Source: Acanthopleura granulata (lineage: Eukaryota; Mollusca; Polyplacophora; Chitonida; Chitonidae). Taken from it: a stretch of 64,000 bases of DNA. The stretch spans positions 12,525,672 to 12,589,671 of the forward strand of contig JABBOT010000004.1 of assembly GCA_016165875.1 (NCBI GenBank), read 5' to 3'. Made by a program: the position numbers and the translations under genes. How positions within the stretch are numbered: position 1 is the stretch's first letter; every line of letters starts with the position of its first letter. The notes below the pieces were generated by a model. It was given only the letters and a program-made list of their open reading frames with translations, had not been told where the DNA came from and searched no databases. Positions 9,324-21,000 of the stretch are shown here, piece after piece.

Positions 9324-9830
9324 GAGAAATATATCCCAAAGTCAGTATATAACTTACAAACCTTTGCTCCTGCCGCCTGTGTCCTCTAGATGACTTGCGT
9401 TTTTTTTTATATTTTGATGACCTCTGGCAAGATATTTTTGAATGGAAATAATAGACAAAAGAAGATAGGCAAGTGTGAAAGCTTTGTTCCAGTATTTTAA
9501 TATAACTGGGAAATCTAGTTTGTTTTTGATGACTTTCAGTTTAACATAGGAATATTTCTAAAGAACAATGTTTAATATTGTAAAATCTGAAGAAAATAAA
9601 AACGTCATAACTTTTGTAGAAGAGTTTAAAAGATTGTACACACATTTATATCTTTTAAACAAGAAATATTGTATCGTCTGGGACACGACATGGCCGCATT
9701 GAAATCTTGTTTCTTTTAGATGGCTTCCGATAGAAAATGTTCAGAAGAGAACTATAACCCAGAGTAAAGTGCCAAAACAATATTGACATTTAACTCTACC
9801 ATTTTATTTCACTTCTGGTAAGTTAGGTAT
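9324..9830 (-). repeat. Decayed inverted monomers beyond the retrotransposon, copy A
   Basis: The interrupted inverted monomer resumes (GAGAAATATATCCCAAAG, ATAACTTACAAACC, CTCTAGATGACTTG). Fainter units follow, such as AGATGGCTTCCGATAG...TATAACCCAGAG...CAATATTGACATTTAAC at about 9,718-9,800. Similarity to the satellite fades with distance from the array. The stretch is directly duplicated at about 58,367-58,810 with small indels. Confidence 0.75.
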
Positions 9831-10132
9831 ATATGCTGGACAAATGCTGATTTCAATTCCCATGTTATCACTATTGGGCATTCCGACCATTCGTTTAAGG
9901 GATTCTGAATCACTGTTGACATGCAGGCCAGCTCATACTGTTTTGACACTACTGACCAACGATTATTGGTATATTTGAACATACGCAAAACAATACCTTG
10001 TTTAACAATGCTCTAACCTTGGACTCTGAAGATCTGGTTGGTGGTTCATCTGTGCATGTCTGTTTAGTGATGACCTTCTAGGGAGTGTGTGCCTGAAAGT
10101 GCTAGATTCTGCTGTGAACAAAAATGAGCATC

Positions 10133-10147
10133 ATTATATATATATAT
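10133..10147. repeat. AT microsatellite
   Basis: A short (AT)n tract in flank A, shorter in the paired copy near 59,113. Confidence 0.7.
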
Positions 10148-10442
10148 GCATGAAATTCCTCAGGTCAGTACATGATCTCCGCAAAGAGAACTAAATAAAA
10201 CGTTAATCCGATTATATGGATTATCGTTCGGTTTAGTTTTGATAATTCCAAGTTTCTTCTTTAAAACCAGGCCGTCTCATTGGTTTGGCGACATTAACGA
10301 CGCATTCTCACTGCTTGACTGGACTGACTTTCACAGACTGTTTTTGGTCCCCGTCTGTTATCTACTCACCTAGGCAAACAAAAGAAGAATCGTGTCTTTT
10401 ATTAGTAAATAGATAATACAATGTAGCATACAACAGCTATCT

Positions 10443-10453
10443 CCCCCCCCCCC
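10443..10453. repeat. Poly-C run
   Basis: Eleven C in a row in flank A. The paired copy near 59,418 has the run interrupted by a G. Confidence 0.8.
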
Positions 10454-10532
10454 ACCATAAGGCAGACTCCAGGCCAAATATTTACGGCACAAGACACCGA
10501 TAGGAAGACAAAACCTGATCGAGATACGTTCT

Positions 10533-10672
10533 AACTTGAGAAACTTTCTATTTTTCCTTTTCGAGGAAAGGTACAATCTTTGACAGTTGTTTCAGCAACA
10601 TAGTCTGCGTGCTATTTTTTAACTGGAGAAACATACTTTTTTTCCTTCAGAAGGAAAGTAAAACGTGATTCC
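10533..10672. repeat. Two-unit tandem repeat (about 88 bp) in flank A
   Basis: AACTTGAGAAAC...AGGAAAGGTAC at 10,533 is repeated imperfectly as AACTGGAGAAAC...AGGAAAGTAAAAC at 10,621. The paired copy at 59,510-59,675 keeps a longer second unit. Flank A lacks 29 bp there (59,639-59,667). Confidence 0.6.
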
Positions 10673-12802
10673 GCTGACAATTGTTCAACTGAAACCGAAT
10701 TTCTTCACTACAAATGTTTCTAGAAAAACCCCCAAATTTCCATCTATGCGTTTAGGCTTCTTCCGAATAACTCAGAGCCCGGTGATAAGTTGTGTGATCA
10801 GCATTGTACATACTGTTCTCTTTAACAAACTGGTAAGGTTTGCAAGTCTTGCATTTACCATGACGCAAAAAGACTCTCTTCTTGAAAGTTTGAAAATGTA
10901 CGGAGACATCCATTTGTATCAGTGTAGGCGTCATTGGACATGTAGCTTACAGACGTCAAAATTGGATACGGAAAGTATTCCATAAACACCATAAACGATA
11001 ATAAGACATTAGGAATCGTCACTTCGAGCACAGAAAGTAAATGTAACTGGAACATATTTTTAAAAATATCATGTTTAATGTTAGTGGTTTACCACCAAAT
11101 AAACAAATTAATGTTGGGTGGCGCACCCCTTACACCCCTCCCCTCCTCTATTGACTTGCACGCTCTATTCAATTAGGCTTAGGTATTTGTCAATATTCCA
11201 AGCTGAGGTGTGTTAGCTTATCTCCTGGGGTATTGCGGTGCTAGCCCCACCCTCAATGCACCTTGCCCTGGCCCCATATTTCTGTATAGGGCAATTCTCA
11301 TGTGATCGAATTAGTATTGCTGGGATGCAGTGCTGCATATTTTGATTACAATATAAAAAGCTATGTATATAGATAAATATAGAAAATTACCCAAAGTATG
11401 AACTGAATACATATAATAGATTAATACTATTAGCTCTAACTGCAAAAATTAATGTATACAAATGTATATGTAGGCATCCCATAAGGCCGACCAACCGATT
11501 CATAATGACCTAAAAAATTCAGAGAATAATGACTTAAATGTGTGCAGCTTTACCTTAACAGTGTTTAATCCATCAAATGCGGCAACACACAGGTTCATGA
11601 TAAACGCACGTTTTTGTCCAAACGATATGACTCTGCTATTTAAATTAAGAAACGGTTGTGAATATATCACTGACCCAGACTGTGATTACCTCATTTGTTA
11701 CATGTAACACACACAATGCATAAACTGTAACATACAGCTCGATTCGGATTTAATGATGAAATATTGGACCACGTTTTTCTGATGCCTGTGAAAGTTGTGA
11801 AATTTGAATACTAATTGGTGAAAACGCTATTTACTATATGTGTGTATTAATTTGTGAACATTCATCCAAATGCGGTTTCCCAAAGTGTGTCGTGAGGTGT
11901 GTTCATTGAGTTACATGTTGATGTTTAATGTGCCGTGCTCAGGATCACCTAGACAACCACCGTGAGAATGACGGTAAAAAGTAAATTACTGAAATAGGAT
12001 TTTTGTTCCTAAGGATACCGGTACATTGTGCTTGGGACAGTTCTGTTACGAATAAAGGAAAGAGCAATTTCATATTATTGTAAGATAATCGGTCTTGTAC
12101 GAGAAAAATGTTTAATGGTAACCTAAGTAATCAGTCATCCATACGCCTTTTCTTGGCCCCAACACTTGTGGAAAAAGAAAATATTTTTCAAGGAAAAAAT
12201 TTTAAAATAAAGAAAAAATTTTCTTTGGTAGTACTCCAAAATATTTCACCTATATGACGGTGGCTAGCATTACTGTGAGAGGAGCACAGACGGGGAGATC
12301 CTTAAGAAACTCACGTCCAAAATGGAACAAAGAAATAAAACGAACATAAATTTACAAGCGTTATGTATACACAAGTCCAATGCTTTTCTGAACAAAGAAC
12401 ACCTACCAAACCGTATCAAAAAATTAAAAAATGGGCCAAATGAATTAAAATACACTGTTTACTGGACACAAAAAACATAACTCTCTCTAATCCTGATATT
12501 TTAAGAGTTGAGCATTTCTCAGTTTATAAAGATGTAAACATTTTATCCATTATTCTAATATGGATCAGTTGCTATCTGATAAACTGCTATATCTGAATAC
12601 GGTCATAAGGGTTATGATAAATACCTTATTTCAGTGCTATTAACCTAAAATTAAACTATTTTAGCCTGATGAGCTTAGCCCTGAATGCTATGCACAGGGT
12701 TATACAATATCATCATGGTTATACTATAACGATTGGATCACAATACGGATAGTATCCTCAGTGAGCGTTGTTCAGAGCAAGATCACTTGTGGTTAGGGTA
12801 AA

Positions 12803-12815
12803 GGGGGGGGGGGGG
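12803..12815. repeat. Poly-G run
   Basis: Thirteen consecutive G, a likely length-variable tract. Confidence 0.85.
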
Positions 12816-13475
12816 TAGACGGCGGATTAAACTGAGAGGTTACGCTGACAGATTTTGACTCGAAAGAAAGACAATTATGTGAAACCATTTGTGTCATCCA
12901 TGAATAATTAGAAATGTAGAGCAGAACGAACTCGTTATGTGTCAATGTTATGAGGTATCAGCGAGTAGTCATTAGTTTGGTTTGATTAACTGTATTATAA
13001 TTTTTGGAATTATAAGTTGAAATAGTGATTGGAATTATCGTGCAGCGATATGAATTTGACACATCCTTCCCCATTCAAAATTAATTCAAAACACATTGAG
13101 GACAAACACATTGTGATTTCCAAAAAGGACATAGCAAGGTAGAGTGTAGAAAATCGTATCTGTTTTGATTGTTTTCAGCTGATGACTGGAACAAATCAAA
13201 ATTATTAACGCCCATGAAGGTAAGCGTCTAAACAAGTAAACAACTCTACTGGTGTTCTTCTAATCGAGTTTAACCTCCCACTTCATTCTGTTATACTACA
13301 AGCAAACAGCACACAGGGAAAACGATATGAAGCCAAATAAAAGAATTTGGAATTGAAAAAACTAAGTGTTACAGAAAAACATTGCCAAATAGAGGAAAAA
13401 ATACAAATGCAAAATACTGGATTAAACGGAAAGACTGGAAAGTTACAAAAACTATAAAGAATTATAATTGAAAAA

Positions 13476-13730
13476 TTGACAAATTTCATGCCCAAACTTA
13501 TATCATTAGGTATTGTCTTTCTATCGGTGTCATACGTCTCTGTTTCTCGTGCAAGCTCACAGCAGGAGAGCGTGATCGTCTACCTTCTCTTAACATTTTG
13601 TAGGATTCTTCCTTTATCAGTCTGGACGAGTAAATCTAGTGGTAACAGACAAGGAAGAATCACCGGGTGGGATCCATCATCCATTGAGAAGTTGTTAACT
13701 GTCCCAGAAACTTGTTCGGAACAGAATTGA
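13476..13730 (+). CDS. Possible small secreted-protein ORF or first exon, unrecognised
   Basis: An 84-codon open frame. From its second Met (13,488) it begins MPKLISLGIVFLSVSYVSVS, followed by RASSQQ: a positive start, a hydrophobic core and a small-residue region shaped like a signal peptide. The remainder (about 55 residues, two Cys) contains a second hydrophobic stretch VIVYLLLTF and matches no family I know. It lies in the single-copy segment between satellite blocks. Random hydrophobic frames are common in AT-rich DNA, so this may well not be a gene. Confidence 0.15.
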   Translation: MTNFMPKLISLGIVFLSVSYVSVSRASSQQESVIVYLLLTFCRILPLSVWTSKSSGNRQGRITGWDPSSIEKLLTVPETCSEQN

Positions 13731-13854
13731 GCGTAGCGGATAATAACTAATCGGATTAACAGATCAACCCCATTTCTAGTATGTATCCCTATTTGGAGAA
13801 TGGTTTAGATATGTGGCCTGTATAATATATATATAAGAACTCTCAAATTAGCAT

Positions 13855-13994
13855 TCCGTGTAGTCAATTCCACGGAATCAAGCAGATGGATAAGCAAGAG
13901 GAGTCCTTTGACTGTTCCAGCCAGATACACGTCATAAAAGGTAGCGTTTACAATGTTTAAATTCTTCAACTGGTAATGAAATGCCCAAAACACA
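13855..13994 (+). repeat. Edge segment F (inverted copy at 63,839-64,000)
   Basis: TCCGTGTAGTCA at 13,855 through CAACTGGTAATGAAATGCCC and AAAACA at 13,992 is the reverse complement of the last 160 bases of the window, where TGTTTTGGGCATTTCATTAC opens and GACTACACGGA closes. The copies differ by substitutions and an insertion of about 20 bp in the right copy. Each F copy lies directly outside satellite monomers, in opposite orientations. Confidence 0.85.
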
Positions 13995-14008
13995 CAGTGC
14001 CATAACAC

Positions 14009-14217
14009 ATGCTCATGGTAGCCACAGGTTATTCATCCGAAAACGACAGAGAAAGAGTAAGTCACATGCTAAAACCACGTTTATCTCCCTTGAGTTTTCC
14101 TTACCCATTTTTAGCCAACAGAAATCATCCAGAAAAAAGAAAAGATGAAATTTCTAACGATGTTGCCTTTACTTGGAGTTTCTATCCCTTACACAATATT
14201 TCCAACACACTAATCTG
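14009..14217 (+). repeat. Decayed forward monomers at the left edge of array 2
   Basis: GTTTATCTCCCTTGAGTTTT, CCTTACCCA, GAAATCATCCAGAAAAAAGA at about 14,078-14,145 follow the block order of the forward monomer but are strongly diverged. They mark a gradual edge between F and the recognisable array. Confidence 0.6.
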
Positions 14218-15070
14218 AAGGTTTGTAGGTTGTGCTAAAGCTTCAAACTGGGTTATCTTCATCAAAGGAGAGATTCCCCTACACAACGTTATCTCATGAA
14301 AGGCATTTCACACTGGGTTATCTTCAACTCCCGTGTGCTTTCCCTACACAACGTTATCTCATGGTAGTCGCCTGCAGGAAACAAAATGTCAGAGTAATGA
14401 TATGTAGGTTTTGCTATTGTTGCGTACGAATTTGAGATAGGCTTATCTTCCATCTGCAGTGTGTTTTCCCCACTGAAGGTTATCGCAAAGAAGTTGTCTG
14501 CGCTGAAGAGAATGTGAGGGTAATGATTTGCATGTTGTGCTAATGTTGCGTAGGCATTTCACATTGGGTTTTGTTGAGCTCCCGTGTGTTTTGTCTGCAC
14601 AACGTTATCTCATGGAAGTCGTCTGGAGAAAAAAATATCAGGGTAGTGGTTTGTAAGTTGAGCTAATGTTGCGTAGGCATTTCACACTGGGTTATCTCCA
14701 TCTCCGCAGTGTTTTGACTGCAGCACCTCATCTCATGGAAATCGCTTGCATAAAACAAAATGTGAGAGTACTGATATGTGGGTTGTGCTATTGTTGCGTA
14801 GGAATTTCAGACACTGTTATCTTCCATCTGCAGTGTGTTTTCGTCAACAAACTTTATCTCAAAGTACTCGTCTTCATTGAAGAGAATGTGAGGGTAATGA
14901 TTTGCATGTTGTGGTAATGTTGCGTAGGCATTTCACATTGGGTTTTGTTGAGCTCCCGTGTGTTTTGTCTGCACAACGTTATCTCATGGAAGTCGTCTGG
15001 AGAAAAAAATATCAGGGTAGTGGTTTGTAAGTTGAGCTAATGTTGCGTAGGCATTTCACACTGGGTTTTC

Positions 15071-18000
15071 TGGAGCTCCCGTGTGTTCTCCCTACACAAC
15101 GTCATCGCATATAAATCGTCTAGGATAAAGAAAACATCAGAGTAATGGTTTGTAAGTTGTGCTAATATTGCGGTTATCTTCATCGGCCATGTGTTTTGCC
15201 TACACAACCTAATCCCATCTAAATCGTATGGAGGAAAGAAAATATGAAAGTACTGGTTTGTAAAGAAAACTAATATTAGGCAGGCATTTGACTCTGTGTT
15301 TTCTTCATGTCTAGTGTGTTTTTTCTACAAAATGTTATCTCCTGCAAGTCGGTTATAGGAAACGAAATGTCAGCGTAACGATTTGAAAATTGTGCCAATA
15401 TTGCCTACTCATTTCACGCTGGGTTATCTGCAGCTCCTGTGTCTTCTTCCTACAGAAAATTATCTCAAAGAAGTCTTCTGAAGGGACGAAAATATGAGAT
15501 TGGCGGTTGGTAAGTTGTGCTATTGTTAAAGAGGTATTTCACAATGGGTTCTCTACACAACGTTATCTCATAAAAGTCGCCTGCATGAAACAAAATATCA
15601 GGGTAATGATTTGCATGTTGTGCTAATGTTGCGTAGGCATTTCATACTGGGTTTTGTTGAGCTCCCGTGTGTTTTGTCTGCACAACGTTACCTCATGTAA
15701 GTTGTCTGGAGGAAAAAATATCAGAGTACTTTTTTGTAAGTTGAGCTAATGTTGCGTGGGCATTCCACACTGGGTTATCTTTATCTCCCGTGTGTTTTGT
15801 CTGCACAACGTTATCTCATGGAAGTGGTCTGGAGAAAAAAATATCAGGGTAGTGGTTTGTAAGTTGTGCTAATGTTGCGTAGGCATTTCACATTGGGTTT
15901 TCTTGAGTTCCCTTGTGTTTTGACTGCACAACGTTATGGCATGTTAGTCGCCTGCATAAAACAAAATGTCAGGGTAATGATTTGCATGTTGTGCTAATGT
16001 TGCGTAGGCATTTCACACTGGGTTTTCTTGAGCTCTCGTCTGTTTTGACTGCACAACGTTATCTCATGGAAGTCGTCCGGAGGAGAAAATATCAGGGTAG
16101 TGGTTTGTAAGTTGTGCTAATGTTGCGTAGGCATTTCACACTGGGTTATCTTCATCTAACCAGTGTTTTGACTGCACAACCTCATCTCAGGGAAGTCTCC
16201 TGCATAAAACCAAATGTCAGAGTAATGGTATGTAGGTTGTTCTATTGTTGCATTTCAGATACTCTTATCTTGCAAGTGCAGTGTGTTTGCCCCATTGAAG
16301 GTTGTCTCAAAGAAGTCGTCTGCACTAAACAAAGTGTCAGGGTAATGATTTTCCTGGTGTGCTAATGATGCGTAGAGATTTCCAACTGGGTTATCTTCAT
16401 CTCCCATGTGCTTTCTCTACACAACCTCATAGAAGTGGCCTACTTAAAAGAAACTGTCAGAGTAAGGATATGTAGGTTGTGCTATTGTTGCTTAGGAATT
16501 TCAGATAGGGTTATCTTCCATCTGCAGTGTGTTTTCCCCCAGAAAAGTTATCTCAAAGTAGTCGTCTTCCGGGAAGAGAATGTGAGGGTAATGATTTGCA
16601 AATTCTGCTAATGTTGCGTAGGCATTTCACACTGGGTTTTCTTGAGGTCCCGTGTGTTTTGTCTGCACAACGTTATCTCATGGAAGTTGTCTGGAGGAAA
16701 AAATATCAGAGTACTGGTTTGTAAGTTGAGCTAATGTTGTGTAGGCATTTCACATTGGGTTTTCTTGAGCTCCCGTGTGTTTTGTCTGCACAACGTTACC
16801 TCATGTAAGTCGTCTGGAGGAAAAAATATCAGAGGACTGGTTTGTAAGTTGAGCTAATTTTGCGTAGGCATTTCACACCGGGTTTTCTTGAGCTCCCGTG
16901 TATTTTGTCTGCACAACGTTATCTAAAGTAAGTCGTCTGGAGGACAAAATATCAGAGTAGTCGTTTCTAAGTTGAGCTAATGTTGCGTAGACATTCCACA
17001 CTGGGTTCTCTTCATCTCCTTTGTGTTTTGAGTGCACCAGCCTATCTCATGGAAGTCGACTGCATAAAACAAAATGTCATAGTAATGTTATGTAGGTTGT
17101 GCTAATGTTGCGTAGGAATTTCATACAGGGTTATCTTCCATCTGCAGTGTGTTTTCGTCAACAAACTTTATCTCAAAGTAGTCGTCTTCATTGAAGAGAA
17201 TGTGAGGGTAATGATTTGCAAATTCTGCTAATGTTGCGTAGGCATTTCACACTGGGTTTTCTTGAGCTCCCGTGTGTTTTGTCTGCACAACGTTATCTGT
17301 CGGAAGTCGTGTGGAGGAAACAATATCAGGGTAGTGGTTTGTAAGTTGTGCTAATGTTGCGGAGTCATTTCACACCGGGTTTTCTTGAGCTCCCTTGTGT
17401 TTTGACTGCACAACGTTATGGCATGTTAGTCGCCTGCATAAAACAAAATGTCAGGGTAATGATTTGCACGTTGTGCTAATGTTGCGTAGGCATTTCACAC
17501 TGGGTTTTCTTGAGCTCCCGTGTGTTTTGTCTGCACAACGTTATCTGTTGGAAGTCGTGTGGAGGAAACAATATCAGAGTACTGGTTTGTAAGTTGTGCT
17601 AATGTTGCGTAGGCATTTCACATTGGGTTTTCTTGAGCTCCCTTGTGTTTTGACTGCACAACGTTATGGCATGTTAGTCGCCTGCATAAAACAAAATGTC
17701 AGGGTAATGATTTGCACGTTGTGCTAATGTTGCGTAGGCATTTCACACTGGGTTTTCTTGAGCTCCCGTGTGTTTTGTCTGCACAACGTTTTCTCATGGA
17801 AGTCGTGTGGAGGAAACAATATCAGAGTACTGGTTTGTAAGTTGTGCTAATGTTGCGTAGGCACTTCACACTGGGTTTTCTGGAGCTCCCGTGTGTTCTC
17901 CCTACACAACGTCATCGCATATAAATCGTCTAGGATAAAGAAAACATCAGAGTAATGGTTTGTAAGTTGTGCTAATATTGCGGTTATCTTCATCGGCCAT

Positions 18001-21000
18001 GTGTTTTGCCTACACAACCTAATCCCATCTAAGTCGTATGGAGGAAAGAAAATATGAAAGTACTGGTTTGTAAAGAAAACTAATATTAGGCCGGCATTTG
18101 ACTCTGTGTTTTCTTCATGTCTAGTGTGTTTTTTCTACAAAATGTTATCTCCTGCAAGTCGGTTATAGGAAACGAAATGTCAGCGTAACGATTTGAAAAT
18201 TGTGCCAATATTGCCTACTCATTTCACGCTGGGTTATCTGCAGCTCCTGTGTCTTCTTCCTACAGAAAATTATCTCATGGAAGTCTTCTGAAGGGACGAA
18301 AATATGAGATTGGCGGTTGGTAAGTTGTGCTATTGTTAAAGAGGTATTTCACAATGGGTTCTCTACACAACGTTATCTCATAAAAGTCGCCTGCATGAAA
18401 CAAATTATCAGGGTAATGATTTGCATGTTGTGCTAATGTTGCGTAGGCATTTCATACTGGGTTTTGTTGAGCTCCCGTGTGTTTTGTCTGCACAACGTTA
18501 CCTCATGTAAGTTGTCTGGAGGAAAAAATATCAGAGTACTTTTTTGTAAGTTGAGCTAATGTTGCGTGGGCATTCCACACTGGGTTATCTTTATCTCCCG
18601 TGTGTTTTGTCTGCACAACGTTATCTCATGGAAGTGGTCTGGAGAAAAAAATATCAGGGTAGTGGTTTGTAAGTTGTGCTAATGTTGCGTAGGCATTTCA
18701 CATTGGGTTTTCTTGAGTTCCCTTGTGTTTTGACTGCACAACGTTATGGCATGTTAGTCGCCTGCATAAAACAAAATGTCAGGGTAATGATTTGCATGTT
18801 GTGCTAATGTTGCGTAGGCATTTCACACTGGGTTTTCTTGAGCTCTCGTCTGTTTTGACTGCACAACGTTATCACATGGAAGTCGTCCGGAGGAGAAAAT
18901 ATCAGGGTAGTGGTTTGTAAGTTGTGCTAATGTTGCGTAGGCATTTCACACTGGGTTATCTTCATCTAACCAGTGTTTTGACTGCACAACCTCATCTCAG
19001 GGAAGTCTCCTGCATAAAACCAAATGTCAGAGTAATGGTATGTAGGTTGTTCTATTGTTGCATTTCAGATACTCTTATCTTGCAAGTGCAGTGTGTTTGC
19101 CCCATTGAAGGTTGTCTCAAAGAAGTCGTCTGCACTAAACAAAGTGTCAGGGTAATGATTTTCCTGGTGTGTTAATGATGCGTAGAGATTTCCAACTGGG
19201 TTATCTTCATCTCCCGTGTGCTTTCTCTACACAACCTCATAGAAGTGGCCTACTTAAAAGAAACTGTCAGAGTAAGGATATGTAGGTTGTGCTATTGTTG
19301 CTTAGGAATTTCAGACAGGGTTATCTTCCATCTGCAGTGTGTTTTCCCCCAGAAAAGTTATCTCAAAGTAGTCGTCTTCCGGGAAGAGAATGTGAGGGTA
19401 ATGATTTGCAAATTCTGCTAATGTTGCGTAGGCATTTCACACTGGGTTTTCTTGAGGTCCCGTGTGTTTTGTCTGCACAACGTTATCTCATGGAAGTTGT
19501 CTGGAGGAAAAAATATCAAAGTACTGGTTTGTAAGTTGAGCTAATGTTGTGTAGGCATTTCACATTGGGTTTTCTTGAGCTCCCGTGTGTTTTGTCTGCA
19601 CTACGTTACCTCATGTAAGTCGTCTGGAGGAAAAAATATCAGAATACTGGTTTGTAAGTTGAGCTAATGTTGCGTAGGCATTTCACACCGGGTTTTCTTG
19701 AGCTCCCGTGTGTTTTGTCTGCACAACGTTATCTGTTGGAAGTCGTGTGGAGGAAACAATATCAGGGTAGTGGTTTGTAAGTTGTGCTAATGTTGCGTAG
19801 TCATTTCACATTGGGTTTTCTTGAGCTCCCTTGTGTTTTGACTGCACAACGTTATGGCATGTTAGTCGCCTGCATAAAACAAAGTGTCAGGGTAATGATT
19901 TGCACGTTGTGCTAATGTTGCGTAGGCATTTCACACTGGGTTTTCTTGAGCTCCCGTGTGTTTTGTCTGCACAACGTTATGTGTTTTAAGTCGTGTGGAG
20001 GAAACAATATCAGAATACTGGTTTGTAAGTTGTGCTAATGTTGCGTAGGCATTTCACATTGGGTTTTCTTGAGCTCCCTTGTGTTTTGACTGCACAACGT
20101 TATGGCATGTTAGTCGCCTGCATAAAACAAAATGTCAGGGTAATGATTTGCACGTTGTGCTAATGTTGCGTAGGCATTTCACACTGGGTTTTCTTGAGCT
20201 CCCGTGTGTTTTGTCTGCACAACGTTTTCTCATGGAAGTCGTGTGGAGGAAACAATATCAGAGTACTGGTTTGTAAGTTGTGCTAATGTTACGTAGGCAT
20301 TTCACATTGGGTTTTCTTAAGCTCCCTTGTGTTTTGACTGCACAACGTTATGGCATGTTAGTCGCCTGCATAAAACAAAATGTCAGGGTAATGATTTGCA
20401 CGTTGTGCTAATGTTGCGTAGGCATTTCACACTGGGTTTTCTTGAGCTCCCGTGTGTTTTGACTGCACAACGTTATCTCATGGAAGTCGTGTGGAGGAAA
20501 CAATATCAGAGTACTGGTTTGTAAGATGTGCTCATGTTGCGTAGGCATTTCACACTGGGTTTTCTGGAGCTCCCGTGTGTTCTCCCTACACAACGTCATC
20601 GCATATAAATCGTCTAGGATAAAGAAAACATCAGAGTAATGGTTTGTAAGTTGTGCTAATATTGCGGTTATCTTCATCGGCCATGTGTTTTGCCTACACA
20701 ACCTAATCCCATCTAAGTCGTATGGAGGAAAGAAAATATGAAAGTACTGGTTTGTAAAGAAAACTAATATGAGGCCGGCATTTGACTCTGTGTTTTCTTC
20801 ATGTCTAGTGTGTTTTTCCTACAAAATGTTATCTCCTGCAAGTCGGTTATAGGAAACGAAATGTCAGCGTAACGATTTGAAAATTGTGCCAATATTGCCT
20901 ACTCATTTCACGCTGGGTTATCTGCAGCTCCTGTGTCTTCTTCCTACAGAAAATTATCTCATGGAAGTCTTCTGAAGGGACGAAAATATGAGATTGGCGG

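Larger units (their letters stand above)
9831..12108. repeat. Segmental duplication flank A (paired with 58,811-63,642)
   Basis: Non-satellite sequence that recurs collinearly in the right part of the window. Shared landmarks include GGCCGTCTCATTGGTTTGGC (about 10,270 and 59,245), GGGTGGCGCACCCCTTAC (about 11,115 and 62,584), GCACCTTGCCCTGGCCCCAT and GATCACCTAGA. By eye one stretch of about 180 bp differs at roughly one base in fifteen. The similarity ends after TCTTGTACGAGA near 12,108/63,642. No gene is recognised: the longest open frame (10,665-10,985) is broken by a one-base indel in the other copy. Confidence 0.88.
12109..13854. other. Unmatched AT-rich intergenic segment
   Basis: About 1.7 kb present only once in the window. 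It holds a run of 13 G (12,803-12,815), A/T-rich patches and no recognised gene or RNA. Its left edge is where the segmental duplication stops. Its right edge is the F segment, whose inverted copy is cut by the window end. Confidence 0.6.

Noticed and set aside
10665..10985. 106-codon open frame in flank A as a gene
   Set aside because: The paired sequence in flank B has an extra T in GATAAGTTTGTGTG that shifts the frame. No family is recognised and base composition matches the non-coding surroundings.
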